Origin: Clostridium disporicum
Lineage (GTDB): Bacteria; Bacillota; Clostridia; Clostridiales; Clostridiaceae
Assembly: GCF_001405015.1 (NCBI RefSeq)
Contig: NZ_CYZX01000001.1
Span: forward strand, 186,001 to 250,000
Direction of reading: 5' to 3'
Length of the DNA stretch: 64,000 bases
Each line of letters opens with the position of its first letter. The first letter of the stretch is position 1. Positions 17,305 through 25,297 of the stretch are shown in pieces. The notes under the pieces were generated by a model. It worked only from the letters and a program-made list of their open reading frames with translations, was not told the origin of the DNA and did no database searches. The translations under genes were made by a program, and so were the position numbers.

Positions 17305-19038
17305 TTAAAGTAAATATTTCAATTTTTCTTTTAGATTTACTGTTTCAATATTTTGATTTATAAAAAATTCATCTGCCCAACAGTATATAATTGGTATATT
17401 TAATTGTTTTATATAACTTAGTTTTTTTATAATATCATAAGTTTTACTTACTAAACTATCCATAAAAATATATATAATTCGATTTGGATTACTAGGATGA
17501 AAAACTACAAACTCTAAATTAATTGAATTAAAAGTATAATCTTCTACAACTCTATAACCTAGCCCCTCAATTTTCTCTCTCAGAAATTTAAGCATATTAG
17601 AAGTTGTATCGTGTTTTTTATTAAATGTTAAATTGTTGGTAAAAAATTCATCTATATATCTTATAGAATCATCATATTCAAGTGTTTTTAATATATAATT
17701 TGTAATAGAGCTACTTTCTTCAATTTCAGAAATATATTCAAAAGTATTTATTTTTAAAATTGAAATATAATTATTTTTATTTATTAATTTTGATAGTATA
17801 TCTAAATCATTATTTAATTGTATAATTAAAGTATCTAATAAATCTCTTTTTATTGTAATTTCAGCACTATCTTCTTCAATCATTTTGAAATTTAGTAAAA
17901 TTAGAATGCTTGGCAAAGTAAATAGCTTTTCTGTATATTTACTAATAGTATCATTTTTATCGTAACAAAGATCTAATAACTCTCTTTCTTTATCATTAAG
18001 AGTATATATTTGATTTTGTATTGATATTATCTCTTTATAAAGGGATAAAGTATTAAATATATTTTTCAAAAAAATATACATCTCATTTTCATCATATATA
18101 TAGTTATATATTTTATTAAAATAGCTTTCATTAAGAAAATCTTTTAGAAAATCAAAAGAGTTTACGTATAAGTTTAGTGATTCTATATTTTCTTTATATT
18201 GATTACACATAGTTTTTTTTATATTGTTATATTCATCTGTTATAGCTTTATTATACAGTTTCACCTCAGTACATTTCTTTCTATTCAAATAATGATACCA
18301 TTTAAGTTTTTTAGGTTCACAATTATAGTCTATTTTTAAATTTGAAATATAATTTATCAATTCGTTTTCACTTATACTTAAAGAGAAATTAGCATTAATA
18401 AAATATTTAGTAAAATCATTTTCATATATTGGTGGAATTAGTGCATATTCATTATTTAATAAACACTCTAGTTTATATAGAGCATTTGTAATATCATCAC
18501 AGGAAATATTATTCTTTAAGTCATTAAACTTATAACTATTATTAAACTTTTTATATTTTAGATAAGATTTTATTAAATTTGTATCTCTTATATTCTCAAT
18601 AAAACTCTTTATCCAGCCATAATCTCCTATCGTAAAATTACTGTTTTCAATTTTTTCATAAAGTATATCCATATATTGCTTGTTAATTTTTAAATTTAAT
18701 AAAATATCAATCATTTCCACCAATGAAATATTATCATTTTTCCTATAAGTTGATACTTCAATTATATTTTTTACTTTATTGTATTTCATTAGTATATCTC
18801 TCAATATAAGTGCATATTGTTCTAGAGCTTTTTTATATGAGGGCTTATCGCTATCATAACTTATACTAATATAATTATAACCGCTAATTTCTTTAATGAA
18901 ATTATTCATAAATGTATATTTATTATCTAAACAATTAAAATCGACATCTTTAGTATTTAAGTATAATGTTTTATTATCAATTAATTTATCAATTAATTTA
19001 ATAATTGTATCTAGATTAATATTAATTTCTTTATTCAT
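17305..19038 (-). CDS. Unknown 577-residue protein with C-terminal PD-(D/E)xK-like domain
   Basis: No named family is recognised over most of its length. Residues 1-480 are helical, very rich in Asn, Ile, Lys and Tyr, without signal peptide or membrane segment. The last 85 residues follow the pattern of the MTES_1575-type restriction-endonuclease-like domain found at the ends of DNA2-like helicases and phospholipase-D-like proteins: GLGYRVVEDY, then LEFVVFHPSNPNRIIYIFMDS, then a helix and IPIIYCWADEFF. Compared with that pattern (I-D...P-x-x-P-x-x...I-E-x-D-G), the first Asp is Glu and the central Glu is Met, so catalysis may be lost. The ATG at 19038 has GGAG upstream. A defence or DNA-repair role is only a guess. 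Confidence 0.6.
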   Translation of the reverse strand: MNKEININLDTIIKLIDKLIDNKTLYLNTKDVDFNCLDNKYTFMNNFIKEISGYNYISISYDSDKPSYKKALEQYALILRDILMKYNKVKNIIEVSTYRKNDNISLVEMIDILLNLKINKQYMDILYEKIENSNFTIGDYGWIKSFIENIRDTNLIKSYLKYKKFNNSYKFNDLKNNISCDDITNALYKLECLLNNEYALIPPIYENDFTKYFINANFSLSISENELINYISNLKIDYNCEPKKLKWYHYLNRKKCTEVKLYNKAITDEYNNIKKTMCNQYKENIESLNLYVNSFDFLKDFLNESYFNKIYNYIYDENEMYIFLKNIFNTLSLYKEIISIQNQIYTLNDKERELLDLCYDKNDTISKYTEKLFTLPSILILLNFKMIEEDSAEITIKRDLLDTLIIQLNNDLDILSKLINKNNYISILKINTFEYISEIEESSSITNYILKTLEYDDSIRYIDEFFTNNLTFNKKHDTTSNMLKFLREKIEGLGYRVVEDYTFNSINLEFVVFHPSNPNRIIYIFMDSLVSKTYDIIKKLSYIKQLNIPIIYCWADEFFINQNIETVNLKEKLKYLL

Positions 19039-19219
19039 ATATATCTCCAATATTTTTTGGTATTTATATATAATATGTTTTTATACTTAAATACTGTACT
19101 TTTTAAAGTATTTTATAATTATAAATTTTGATGTTATAACCATAAAAATTTTTATGAGCATATTTCCATATTTGTGTTCATAATATATATTAAAGAAATT
19201 AATGATAGGGGGAAATATT

Positions 19220-19438
19220 ATGTTCAAACTAAATATATTTGATAAGTTATCTTTTTTTCTAGTGATTATAGGTGCTATAAATTGGGGAAGCATAGGATTA
19301 ATAAATAAGAATTTTATATATTATTTAGCTGGTGGTTCATCTATAATATTAAGAATAATTTATGTACTTATCTTTTTAGCCGCATTAGATTTGTTATATC
19401 TTCTAGTAAAAGGTAATGTTATAAAAATAAAAGCATAA
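19220..19438 (+). CDS. DUF378 small membrane protein
   Basis: The 72-residue protein has two hydrophobic helices, at about residues 10-30 and 38-62. The first carries the DUF378 hallmark GAINWGSIGL. The function of the family is unknown. The ATG at 19220 has GGGGG 7 nt upstream, which rules out the ATG at 19202. It stands alone between two minus-strand genes. Confidence 0.8.
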   Translation: MFKLNIFDKLSFFLVIIGAINWGSIGLINKNFIYYLAGGSSIILRIIYVLIFLAALDLLYLLVKGNVIKIKA

Positions 19439-19456
19439 ATATTCTACATAAATAAA

Positions 19457-19486
19457 AAAACTCCTGTTATAATTAACAGGAGTTTT
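19457..19486. terminator. Bidirectional terminator
   Basis: AAAACTCCTGTTA and TAACAGGAGTTTT form a perfect 13-bp stem with a TAAT loop between the convergent DUF378 and HPr genes. Confidence 0.85.
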
Positions 19487-19503
19487 AATAAGTATAAATA
19501 AAA

Positions 19504-19764
19504 TTAATCTTCTAAAGTTTCAATTAATTTTACTATTTCTTCAGCTGCTAAAGTTTCATCATCACCGTTTGCAGAAACAGTTATAGTTGCTCCCTTAGTT
19601 ACACCTAAAGATAATACACCGATTAAGCTTTTAACATTAGCTTTCTTTCCGTTAAATTCAATGCTTACATCAGATTTAAAAGATGAAGCTTTTTTTACTA
19701 ATAAAGTTGCTGGTCTAGCGTGTAAACCAGTTCCGTTATTTACTACTACTTCTTTAGATACCAT
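19504..19764 (-). CDS. ptsH: Phosphocarrier protein HPr
   Basis: HPr passes phosphate from enzyme I to sugar-specific EIIA proteins of the PTS. The 86-residue protein has the active His in NGTGLHARPA (about residue 15) and the regulatory serine in KSLIGVLSLG (about 46), the site of HPr kinase in low-GC Gram-positives. A catabolite-control role with CcpA is therefore possible as well as sugar transport. The ATG at 19764 has AGAGGTG upstream; a GTG at 19773 is part of that ribosome binding site. It is a solo gene, away from ptsI. Confidence 0.93.
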   Translation of the reverse strand: MVSKEVVVNNGTGLHARPATLLVKKASSFKSDVSIEFNGKKANVKSLIGVLSLGVTKGATITVSANGDDETLAAEEIVKLIETLED

Positions 19765-19893
19765 TAAATACACCTCTTTTTATAATAATCATCTTAACGA
19801 TTCCATTATATACGTTAATCAATTAAATTTCAAGAGTTAACTGTATTTTTAATATATTTATATATTTATAGTAAATATATTATAGGATAAAAA

Positions 19894-19924
19894 AGAGAAA
19901 TCTATATTAAAATAGACTTCTCTC
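19894..19924 (-). terminator. Terminator after spoVS
   Basis: Arms AGAGAA-TCTAT and ATAGA-TTCTCT pair with one mismatch, and on the minus strand a run of T follows. It lies 15 bp after spoVS. Confidence 0.7.
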
Positions 19925-19938
19925 TTAGTTGTAAATAT

Positions 19939-20199
19939 TTATCTTGGTTGAACAATCAGTTTTATAGCAGTTCTTTCTTCACCATCAATTTCTATATCAG
20001 TAAAAGCTGGGACACATACTATATCTCTTCCACTTGGTGCTACAAATCCTCTAGCAATTGCTATAGCTTTAATAGCTTGATTAATTGCACCTGCACCTAC
20101 TGCTTGGATCTCTACTATGTTTTTTTCTTTTATTATAGCGGCTAACGCTCCTGCAACTGAATTTGGATTAGATTTTGTTGAAACTTTTAATACTTCCAT
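19939..20199 (-). CDS. spoVS: Stage V sporulation protein S
   Basis: SpoVS is a small Alba-like protein needed for normal spore coat assembly and for progression past stage V in Bacillus. The 86-residue protein has the highly conserved segments VSTKSNPNSVAGALA and QAIKAIAIARGFVAPSG. Its length is typical. AGGAGG lies upstream of the ATG. It follows rny in the usual clostridial order with a terminator between, and is good evidence that the organism forms spores. Confidence 0.95.
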   Translation of the reverse strand: MEVLKVSTKSNPNSVAGALAAIIKEKNIVEIQAVGAGAINQAIKAIAIARGFVAPSGRDIVCVPAFTDIEIDGEERTAIKLIVQPR

Positions 20200-20307
20200 T
20201 TCTAATTTGACCTCCTGATAAAAATCGTTTACATTATATAAATTAATACTTCTATAAGTATATATATTCTATATCTTTTAAATAATTCCTTCTTTTATAA
20301 TCAATAA

Positions 20308-20342
20308 AAAAAATACATTTTGAAATATCAAAATGTATTTTT
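20308..20342 (-). terminator. Terminator after rny
   Basis: AATACATTTTG and CAAAATGTATT form a perfect 11-bp stem extended by A/T runs on both sides, 6 bp after the rny stop codon. Confidence 0.8.
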
Positions 20343-20347
20343 AAAAA

Positions 20348-21889
20348 TTATTTAGCATAGTCTACTGCTCTTGTTTCTCTAATAACATTTATTTTAATTT
20401 GTCCTGGATACTCTAATTGCTCTTCGACACTCTTAGCTAAACTACGTGCTAATTCAATAGAACCAGCATCATCTAATAGTTCTGGTTTAACCATAATTCT
20501 AATCTCTCTTCCAGCCTGAATTGCATATGACTTCTCTACACCTTCGTATGAGTTTGCAATTTCTTCAAGTTTCTCTAATCTCTTAATATAAGCTTCTAGT
20601 GTTTCTCTTCTTGCACCTGGTCTAGCAGCTGATATGGCATCAGCAGATTGAACTAAAATAGCTTCTAAAGACATCATTTCTACATCACCATGGTGTGCTG
20701 CTATAGCATTTACTACTAAAGGTGATTCATGATATTTTTTAGCTAAATCTCCACCGATAAGTGCATGTGGTCCTTCATGTTCTTGGTCTACTGCTTTCCC
20801 TATATCGTGTAATAAACCTGCTCTTTTAGCAAGATTTACATCTAACCCTAATTCAGATGCCATTAATCCTGCTAAATATGAAACTTCGATAGAATGTTTT
20901 AATACATTCTGACCATAACTAGTTCTATATTTTAGTCGTCCAAGTAACTTCATTATCTCAGGATGTAATCCGTGTACACCTGTTTCAAGAGTTGCTTGCT
21001 CTCCTTCTTCTTTAATGTCATTTTCTACATCCTTAGTGGCTCTTTCAACCATTTCTTCTATTCTTGCAGGATGTATTCTGCCATCAATGATTAGCTTTTC
21101 TAATGCTATCTTAGCTATTTCTCTTCTAATAGGATCAAAGCTAGATAATATTACTGCTTCTGGTGTATCATCAATAATTAAATCTACACCAGTCAAAGTT
21201 TCAAGAGTTCTAATATTTCTTCCTTCTCTACCAATAATTCTGCCCTTCATTTCATCATTTGGCAATGCCACTACATGCACAGTTGATTCAGATACATGAT
21301 CTGCCGCACATCTTTGAATTGCTGTTGTAATAATCTCTCTAGATTTCTTATCAGCTTCTTCTTTAGCTTTAGATTCAATTTCTTTAATCATTAAAGCTGT
21401 TTCATGCGTAATTTCCTTTTTAACTTCATCTAATAAAATTTCTTTAGCTTCTTCAGTTGAAAGGTTTGAAACTTTTTCAAGTTCCTCTCTTCTGTGATTA
21501 TAGATTTTTTGGGCATCTTGCTCCAATTGACTTATTTCTTGCATTTTTTTGTTGATATTTTCTTCTTTCTTTTCAAGAAGATCGCTCTTTTTGTCTAATG
21601 CTTCTTCTCTTTGAAGAATTCGTCTTTCAAGTCTTTGAATTTCATTTCTTCTATCACGAGAATCTCTGTCTAAGTCACTTCTAAGCTTGTGAACTTCTTC
21701 TTTAGCTTCTAAAATAGCTTCCTTCTTTGTAGATTCAGCCTCTTTCTTAGCATTTTCTACTAATTTTTGAGCTTCCTCTTCTAAAATTAAAACCTTTTTC
21801 TTTGTAGCTGTTTTAATAGCTATATATTGGATAATTCCTAATATAGCTAGTATTATAATTCCTAGTAATATAATTATAGTACTATCCAA
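20348..21889 (-). CDS. rny: Ribonuclease Y
   Basis: RNase Y is the membrane-bound endoribonuclease that starts mRNA decay in many Firmicutes. The 513-residue protein has one N-terminal membrane helix (about 4-24), a long Glu/Lys/Arg-rich coiled coil (about 30-190), a KH RNA-binding domain (about 205-265, containing GRIIGREGRNIRTLE) and an HD domain with LLHDIGKA (about 360). The start is TTG at 21889, placed by AAGGAGG 6-7 nt upstream; this gives the family's usual length, while the ATG 20 codons upstream adds an unsupported extension. Confidence 0.95.
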   Translation of the reverse strand: MDSTIIILLGIIILAILGIIQYIAIKTATKKKVLILEEEAQKLVENAKKEAESTKKEAILEAKEEVHKLRSDLDRDSRDRRNEIQRLERRILQREEALDKKSDLLEKKEENINKKMQEISQLEQDAQKIYNHRREELEKVSNLSTEEAKEILLDEVKKEITHETALMIKEIESKAKEEADKKSREIITTAIQRCAADHVSESTVHVVALPNDEMKGRIIGREGRNIRTLETLTGVDLIIDDTPEAVILSSFDPIRREIAKIALEKLIIDGRIHPARIEEMVERATKDVENDIKEEGEQATLETGVHGLHPEIMKLLGRLKYRTSYGQNVLKHSIEVSYLAGLMASELGLDVNLAKRAGLLHDIGKAVDQEHEGPHALIGGDLAKKYHESPLVVNAIAAHHGDVEMMSLEAILVQSADAISAARPGARRETLEAYIKRLEKLEEIANSYEGVEKSYAIQAGREIRIMVKPELLDDAGSIELARSLAKSVEEQLEYPGQIKINVIRETRAVDYAK

Positions 21890-22072
21890 ATTAACACCTC
21901 CTTGCACATTAATCAATTTATTATTTAATAGAAAGTAGGTAGGTGTCATATTATTCTGTACTGGAAATTGAATTTGATAAACCAGTATTTGTTATTATTT
22001 TATCTTAAAAACAAAAATATGTCAAGTTTAGTTAATTAAATACATTAATTAATTTATCTAGATATAAAGCAA

Positions 22073-22112
22073 AAAAATACGCCTTGTTACAATAACAATA
22101 TGGCGTATTTTT
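22073..22112 (-). terminator. Terminator after recA
   Basis: AAAAATACGCC and GGCGTATTTTT form an 11-bp stem with an inner TTGTTA/TAACAA stem, 7 bp after recA. Confidence 0.8.
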
Positions 22113-22119
22113 GAATTTA

Positions 22120-23151
22120 TTATTTTTCAGTTTTCTCTTTTTTCTCTTCCATTAAAGGTAAATTATACTTAGATCTAATTTTGTTTTCAATTTCTAATGC
22201 TATATGCGGATTATCCTTTAAATATTGTTTAGCATTTTCTCTTCCTTGACCTAACCTTATATCATTATAAGAGAACCATGCACCGCTTTTTTGAACTATA
22301 TTTTCTTTAACACCTACATCTATTATATTACCATTTCTAGAAATACCTTCATTATACATAATGTCAAATTCTGCTTGTTTAAATGGTGGAGCTACTTTAT
22401 TTTTCATTATTTTTACTCTAGTTCTATTACCAACTATTTCATCACCTTGCTTTATTGAATCAATTCTTCTAACATCCATTCTAACAGAAGCATAGAACTT
22501 AAGTGCTCTTCCTCCAGTTGTAGTTTCAGGATTTCCAAACATAACTCCAACTTTTTCTCTTAATTGGTTAATAAAAATTGCTACACATTTTGATTTGTTA
22601 ATTGTTCCAGCTAATTTTCTTAAAGCTTGAGACATTAATCTTGCATGTAATCCAACGTGAGAATCACCCATCTCGCCTTCTATTTCAGCTCTTGGAACTA
22701 ATGCTGCAACTGAGTCTACTACTAGTACATCAATTGCTCCAGAACGTACTAGAGCTTCAGCTATTTCAAGACCTTGTTCACCAGTGTCTGGTTGAGAAAC
22801 TATAAGGTTCTCTGTATCAACACCTAAGTTTTTTGCATAACTTGGATCTAATGCATGTTCTGCATCGATAAATCCAACTACTCCTCCAGTTTTTTGTGCT
22901 TCAGCAATTATATGTAATGCAACGGTTGTTTTACCTGAACTTTCTGGTCCGTAAATTTCTATAATTCTTCCCTTTGGAACACCACCAATACCTAAAGCGA
23001 TATCTAAATCTAAACACCCCGTAGATATAGCATCAACATTCATAGCATTGTGTTCTCCTAATTTCATTATGGCACCCTTACCATATTGTTTCTCAATTTG
23101 ACTCATAGCATTTTCAATTGCTTTTAATTTTTCTGCATTAATATTTCCCAT
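22120..23151 (-). CDS. recA: Recombinase RecA
   Basis: RecA forms filaments on single-stranded DNA, drives strand exchange and triggers LexA cleavage. The 343-residue protein has Walker A GPESSGKT (about 65-72), the Walker B strand VLVVDSVAAL, loop L2 FINQLREKVGVMFGNPETTTGG, and a Lys/Glu-rich C-terminal tail. The start at 23151 is preferred because GAGG lies 9 nt upstream; the ATG at 23160 abuts that site. The promoter carries a LexA box at 23171-23182, so it belongs to the SOS regulon with lexA at 14.3 kb. Confidence 0.97.
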   Translation of the reverse strand: MGNINAEKLKAIENAMSQIEKQYGKGAIMKLGEHNAMNVDAISTGCLDLDIALGIGGVPKGRIIEIYGPESSGKTTVALHIIAEAQKTGGVVGFIDAEHALDPSYAKNLGVDTENLIVSQPDTGEQGLEIAEALVRSGAIDVLVVDSVAALVPRAEIEGEMGDSHVGLHARLMSQALRKLAGTINKSKCVAIFINQLREKVGVMFGNPETTTGGRALKFYASVRMDVRRIDSIKQGDEIVGNRTRVKIMKNKVAPPFKQAEFDIMYNEGISRNGNIIDVGVKENIVQKSGAWFSYNDIRLGQGRENAKQYLKDNPHIALEIENKIRSKYNLPLMEEKKEKTEK

Positions 23152-23170
23152 AAGGCTCATCCTCTCTATC

Positions 23171-23182
23171 GAACATTTGTTT
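23171..23182. promoter_or_regulatory. LexA operator (SOS box) of recA
   Basis: GAACATTTGTTT matches GAAC-N4-GTTY. It lies between the recA -10 box and the start codon, a position that would block transcription initiation. Confidence 0.75.
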
Positions 23183-23191
23183 TATAATTAA

Positions 23192-23220
23192 ATTATAATT
23201 TATGCTGAATTTTAAGTCAA
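23192..23220 (-). promoter_or_regulatory. recA promoter
   Basis: On the minus strand TTGACT (23220-23215) and TATAAT (23197-23192) are 17 nt apart, a near-consensus promoter followed by the LexA box. Confidence 0.75.
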
Positions 23221-23249
23221 CATAAATTTCAAAAAATTATTCATATAAT

Positions 23250-23284
23250 AAAAAGTTCCGCCTTATTTTAGGAGGAACTTTTTA
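23250..23284 (-). terminator. Terminator after pgsA
   Basis: AAAAAGTTCC-G-CCT and AGG-A-GGAACTTTTT pair with one mismatch, between pgsA and the recA promoter, so recA starts a new transcript. Confidence 0.8.
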
Positions 23285-23304
23285 TTATTATAACCAAGAT
23301 TAAC

Positions 23305-23895
23305 TTATTTAGTCATTGAAAACACTTTTTTATTCTTTATAAAATAATCTATTCCAGAGATTATAGTTACTATAACAGCTAAGTATAAGAATATAGTAGG
23401 TGCGAATTCAAAGAATTTATTCATTGCAGAATTATTGTTTATTAAATTCGCTAAATATGGAGATGTTTCTATATTGACTTTTATAAGTAATAATAATATT
23501 GATATTATTTGTATAACAGTCTTAATTTTTCCCCACCAACTAGCAGCTATTATTTTACCTTCTGATGCAGCTATTGTTCTAAGACCAGATACAGCAAATT
23601 CTCTAGCTATAATAATTATAGCTGCATAACTAGGAATTAATCCTAGTTCAACTAAAGATATTAATGCTGAAGTAACTAAAAGTTTATCTGCTAAAGGATC
23701 CATAAATTTACCAAAAGTAGTCACTTGATTTCTACTTCTTGCTATATAACCATCTAATTGGTCAGTTAATGAAGCAATTATAAATACTAAAGTGGCTATT
23801 ATAGTTCCATAAGGAATTCCTTTCATAGCTATAAAAATCAAAAAAATAGGTACTAAGAAAATTCTTAGCATGGTTAACTTATTTGCTAGATTCAT
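23305..23895 (-). CDS. pgsA: CDP-diacylglycerol-glycerol-3-phosphate 3-phosphatidyltransferase
   Basis: PgsA makes phosphatidylglycerophosphate, precursor of phosphatidylglycerol and cardiolipin, at the membrane. The 196-residue protein has the CDP-alcohol phosphotransferase signature as DQLDGYIARSRNQVTTFGKFMDPLADK (about 42-68), with the metal-binding aspartates all present, and about five membrane helices. Its start codon overlaps the 3' end of rimO by 17 bp and uses AGGAGATG within rimO, so the two are translationally coupled. Confidence 0.95.
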   Translation of the reverse strand: MNLANKLTMLRIFLVPIFLIFIAMKGIPYGTIIATLVFIIASLTDQLDGYIARSRNQVTTFGKFMDPLADKLLVTSALISLVELGLIPSYAAIIIIAREFAVSGLRTIAASEGKIIAASWWGKIKTVIQIISILLLLIKVNIETSPYLANLINNNSAMNKFFEFAPTIFLYLAVIVTIISGIDYFIKNKKVFSMTK

Positions 23896-25216
23896 CTATA
23901 ACATCTCCTATTAAATCATACTCCTGTACATCAGTAATTTTTACCTTTATAATATCACCTATTTTTACTTTTTTTGTTTTTCTAACTAAAATTATATTAT
24001 CTATTTCTGGTGACATCATATAAGATCTTCCTATGAAAAATTCTCCATTACTTCCATCTATTATAGTATCATAGATATTACCAATTTTCAATTTATTTAA
24101 ATCTAACATAATTTTTCTTTGAGTTAACATTAATTCTTTTAAACGCTTCTCTTTAGTAGACTCATCAATTTGTCCATTCATAATAGCAGCAGGGGTTCCC
24201 TCTTCTTGTGAGTAACTAAAAACTCCTACGTTTTCTAATCTATAATCTAATAAAAATTGTTTTAACTCATTGAAATCATCATCATTTTCATTTGGGAACC
24301 CAACTATTAAAGATGTTCTTAAAGTAATATTAGGTATTCTTTTTCTAAGCTTATCTATTATATTAATAATATCTTTTTTATTAGTTTTTCTACCCATTAA
24401 TTTTAATATCTTATCACTAATATGTTGTATAGGAATATCTAAGTACTTAACAATCTTATTATTTGTTGCAATTTCCTCAATTAGTTCATCATATATTTCT
24501 TCAGGATAACAATATAGAAGTCTAACCCACTCTATATTATCTACTTCAGAAACCTTTTTAGCTAATTTATGAAGCATCTTTCCATTATAAATATCAACAC
24601 CATAATTTGTTAAATCTTGAGCTATTAGAATAATTTCTTTTACTCCTTGAGAAGCTAAACTTTCAACTTCTTTTATAACACTTTCCATTGTTCTACTTCT
24701 GAATTTTCCTCTTATCTTTGGAATTATACAGTAAGTACAAAAGTTATTACAACCTTCTGCAATTCTAACATAAGCAGTATGGCTGTTTGTTGTTAATATT
24801 CTTTCGCCTTCATTTATACTTAGGTCACTGTAACTAGCTGATGAGATTTGCTTTTGTTCCTTTATAAATTCTAATATAAGCTTATGCAACTTCATATAGT
24901 CATTTACACCCATAAGAATATCTATTTCAGGCATTTGTTCTAAAAGTTCATCTCCGTATCTTTGAGTTAGACAACCTGTTGCAATAAGCATTTTACACTT
25001 ATAATTAGTCTTATAACTAGCCATCTCTAAAATTGTATCTATTGATTCTTGCTTAGCACTTTCTATAAATCCACATGTATTAACTATTATTATATCGGCT
25101 TCTTTAGGGTTATTAGTTATTTCATAATATTTATTAATTGTTCCTAATATAAGTTCAGAATCAACTCTATTTTTGTCACATCCTAAACTGACCATTCCTA
25201 CTTTATATTTTTCCAA
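23879..25216 (-). CDS. rimO: Ribosomal protein S12 methylthiotransferase
   Basis: RimO is the MiaB paralogue that methylthiolates the conserved Asp of ribosomal protein S12. Domains in order: MTTase domain with VSLGCDKNRVDSE, NTCGFIESAKQES and TGCLTQRYG; radical SAM core with EGCNNFCTYCIIPKIRGKFRSR; C-terminal TRAM domain. GFIESAKQES and KIRGKFRSR separate it from MiaB. At 445 residues it is normal. The TTG at 25216 has GGAGGA 8 nt upstream, while the ATG at 25231 overlaps that site. Confidence 0.95.
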   Translation of the reverse strand: MEKYKVGMVSLGCDKNRVDSELILGTINKYYEITNNPKEADIIIVNTCGFIESAKQESIDTILEMASYKTNYKCKMLIATGCLTQRYGDELLEQMPEIDILMGVNDYMKLHKLILEFIKEQKQISSASYSDLSINEGERILTTNSHTAYVRIAEGCNNFCTYCIIPKIRGKFRSRTMESVIKEVESLASQGVKEIILIAQDLTNYGVDIYNGKMLHKLAKKVSEVDNIEWVRLLYCYPEEIYDELIEEIATNNKIVKYLDIPIQHISDKILKLMGRKTNKKDIINIIDKLRKRIPNITLRTSLIVGFPNENDDDFNELKQFLLDYRLENVGVFSYSQEEGTPAAIMNGQIDESTKEKRLKELMLTQRKIMLDLNKLKIGNIYDTIIDGSNGEFFIGRSYMMSPEIDNIILVRKTKKVKIGDIIKVKITDVQEYDLIGDVIDESSK

Positions 25217-25297
25217 AGTAAATTCCTCCATTGTTTAAGTTTCTAATAATTCATAAATTATTGTAATTGAATAGTCTTCTATTTACAAGTATTTTTG

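Noticed and set aside
15443..19038. Prophage or integrative element around the recombinase
   Set aside because: No capsid, terminase, repressor, conjugation or excisionase genes and no obvious direct repeats were seen between 15.4 and 19.1 kb.
19141..19156. Palindrome CATAAAAATTTTTATG as an operator
   Set aside because: It is purely A+T-rich with two GC pairs, so chance occurrence in this genome is likely.
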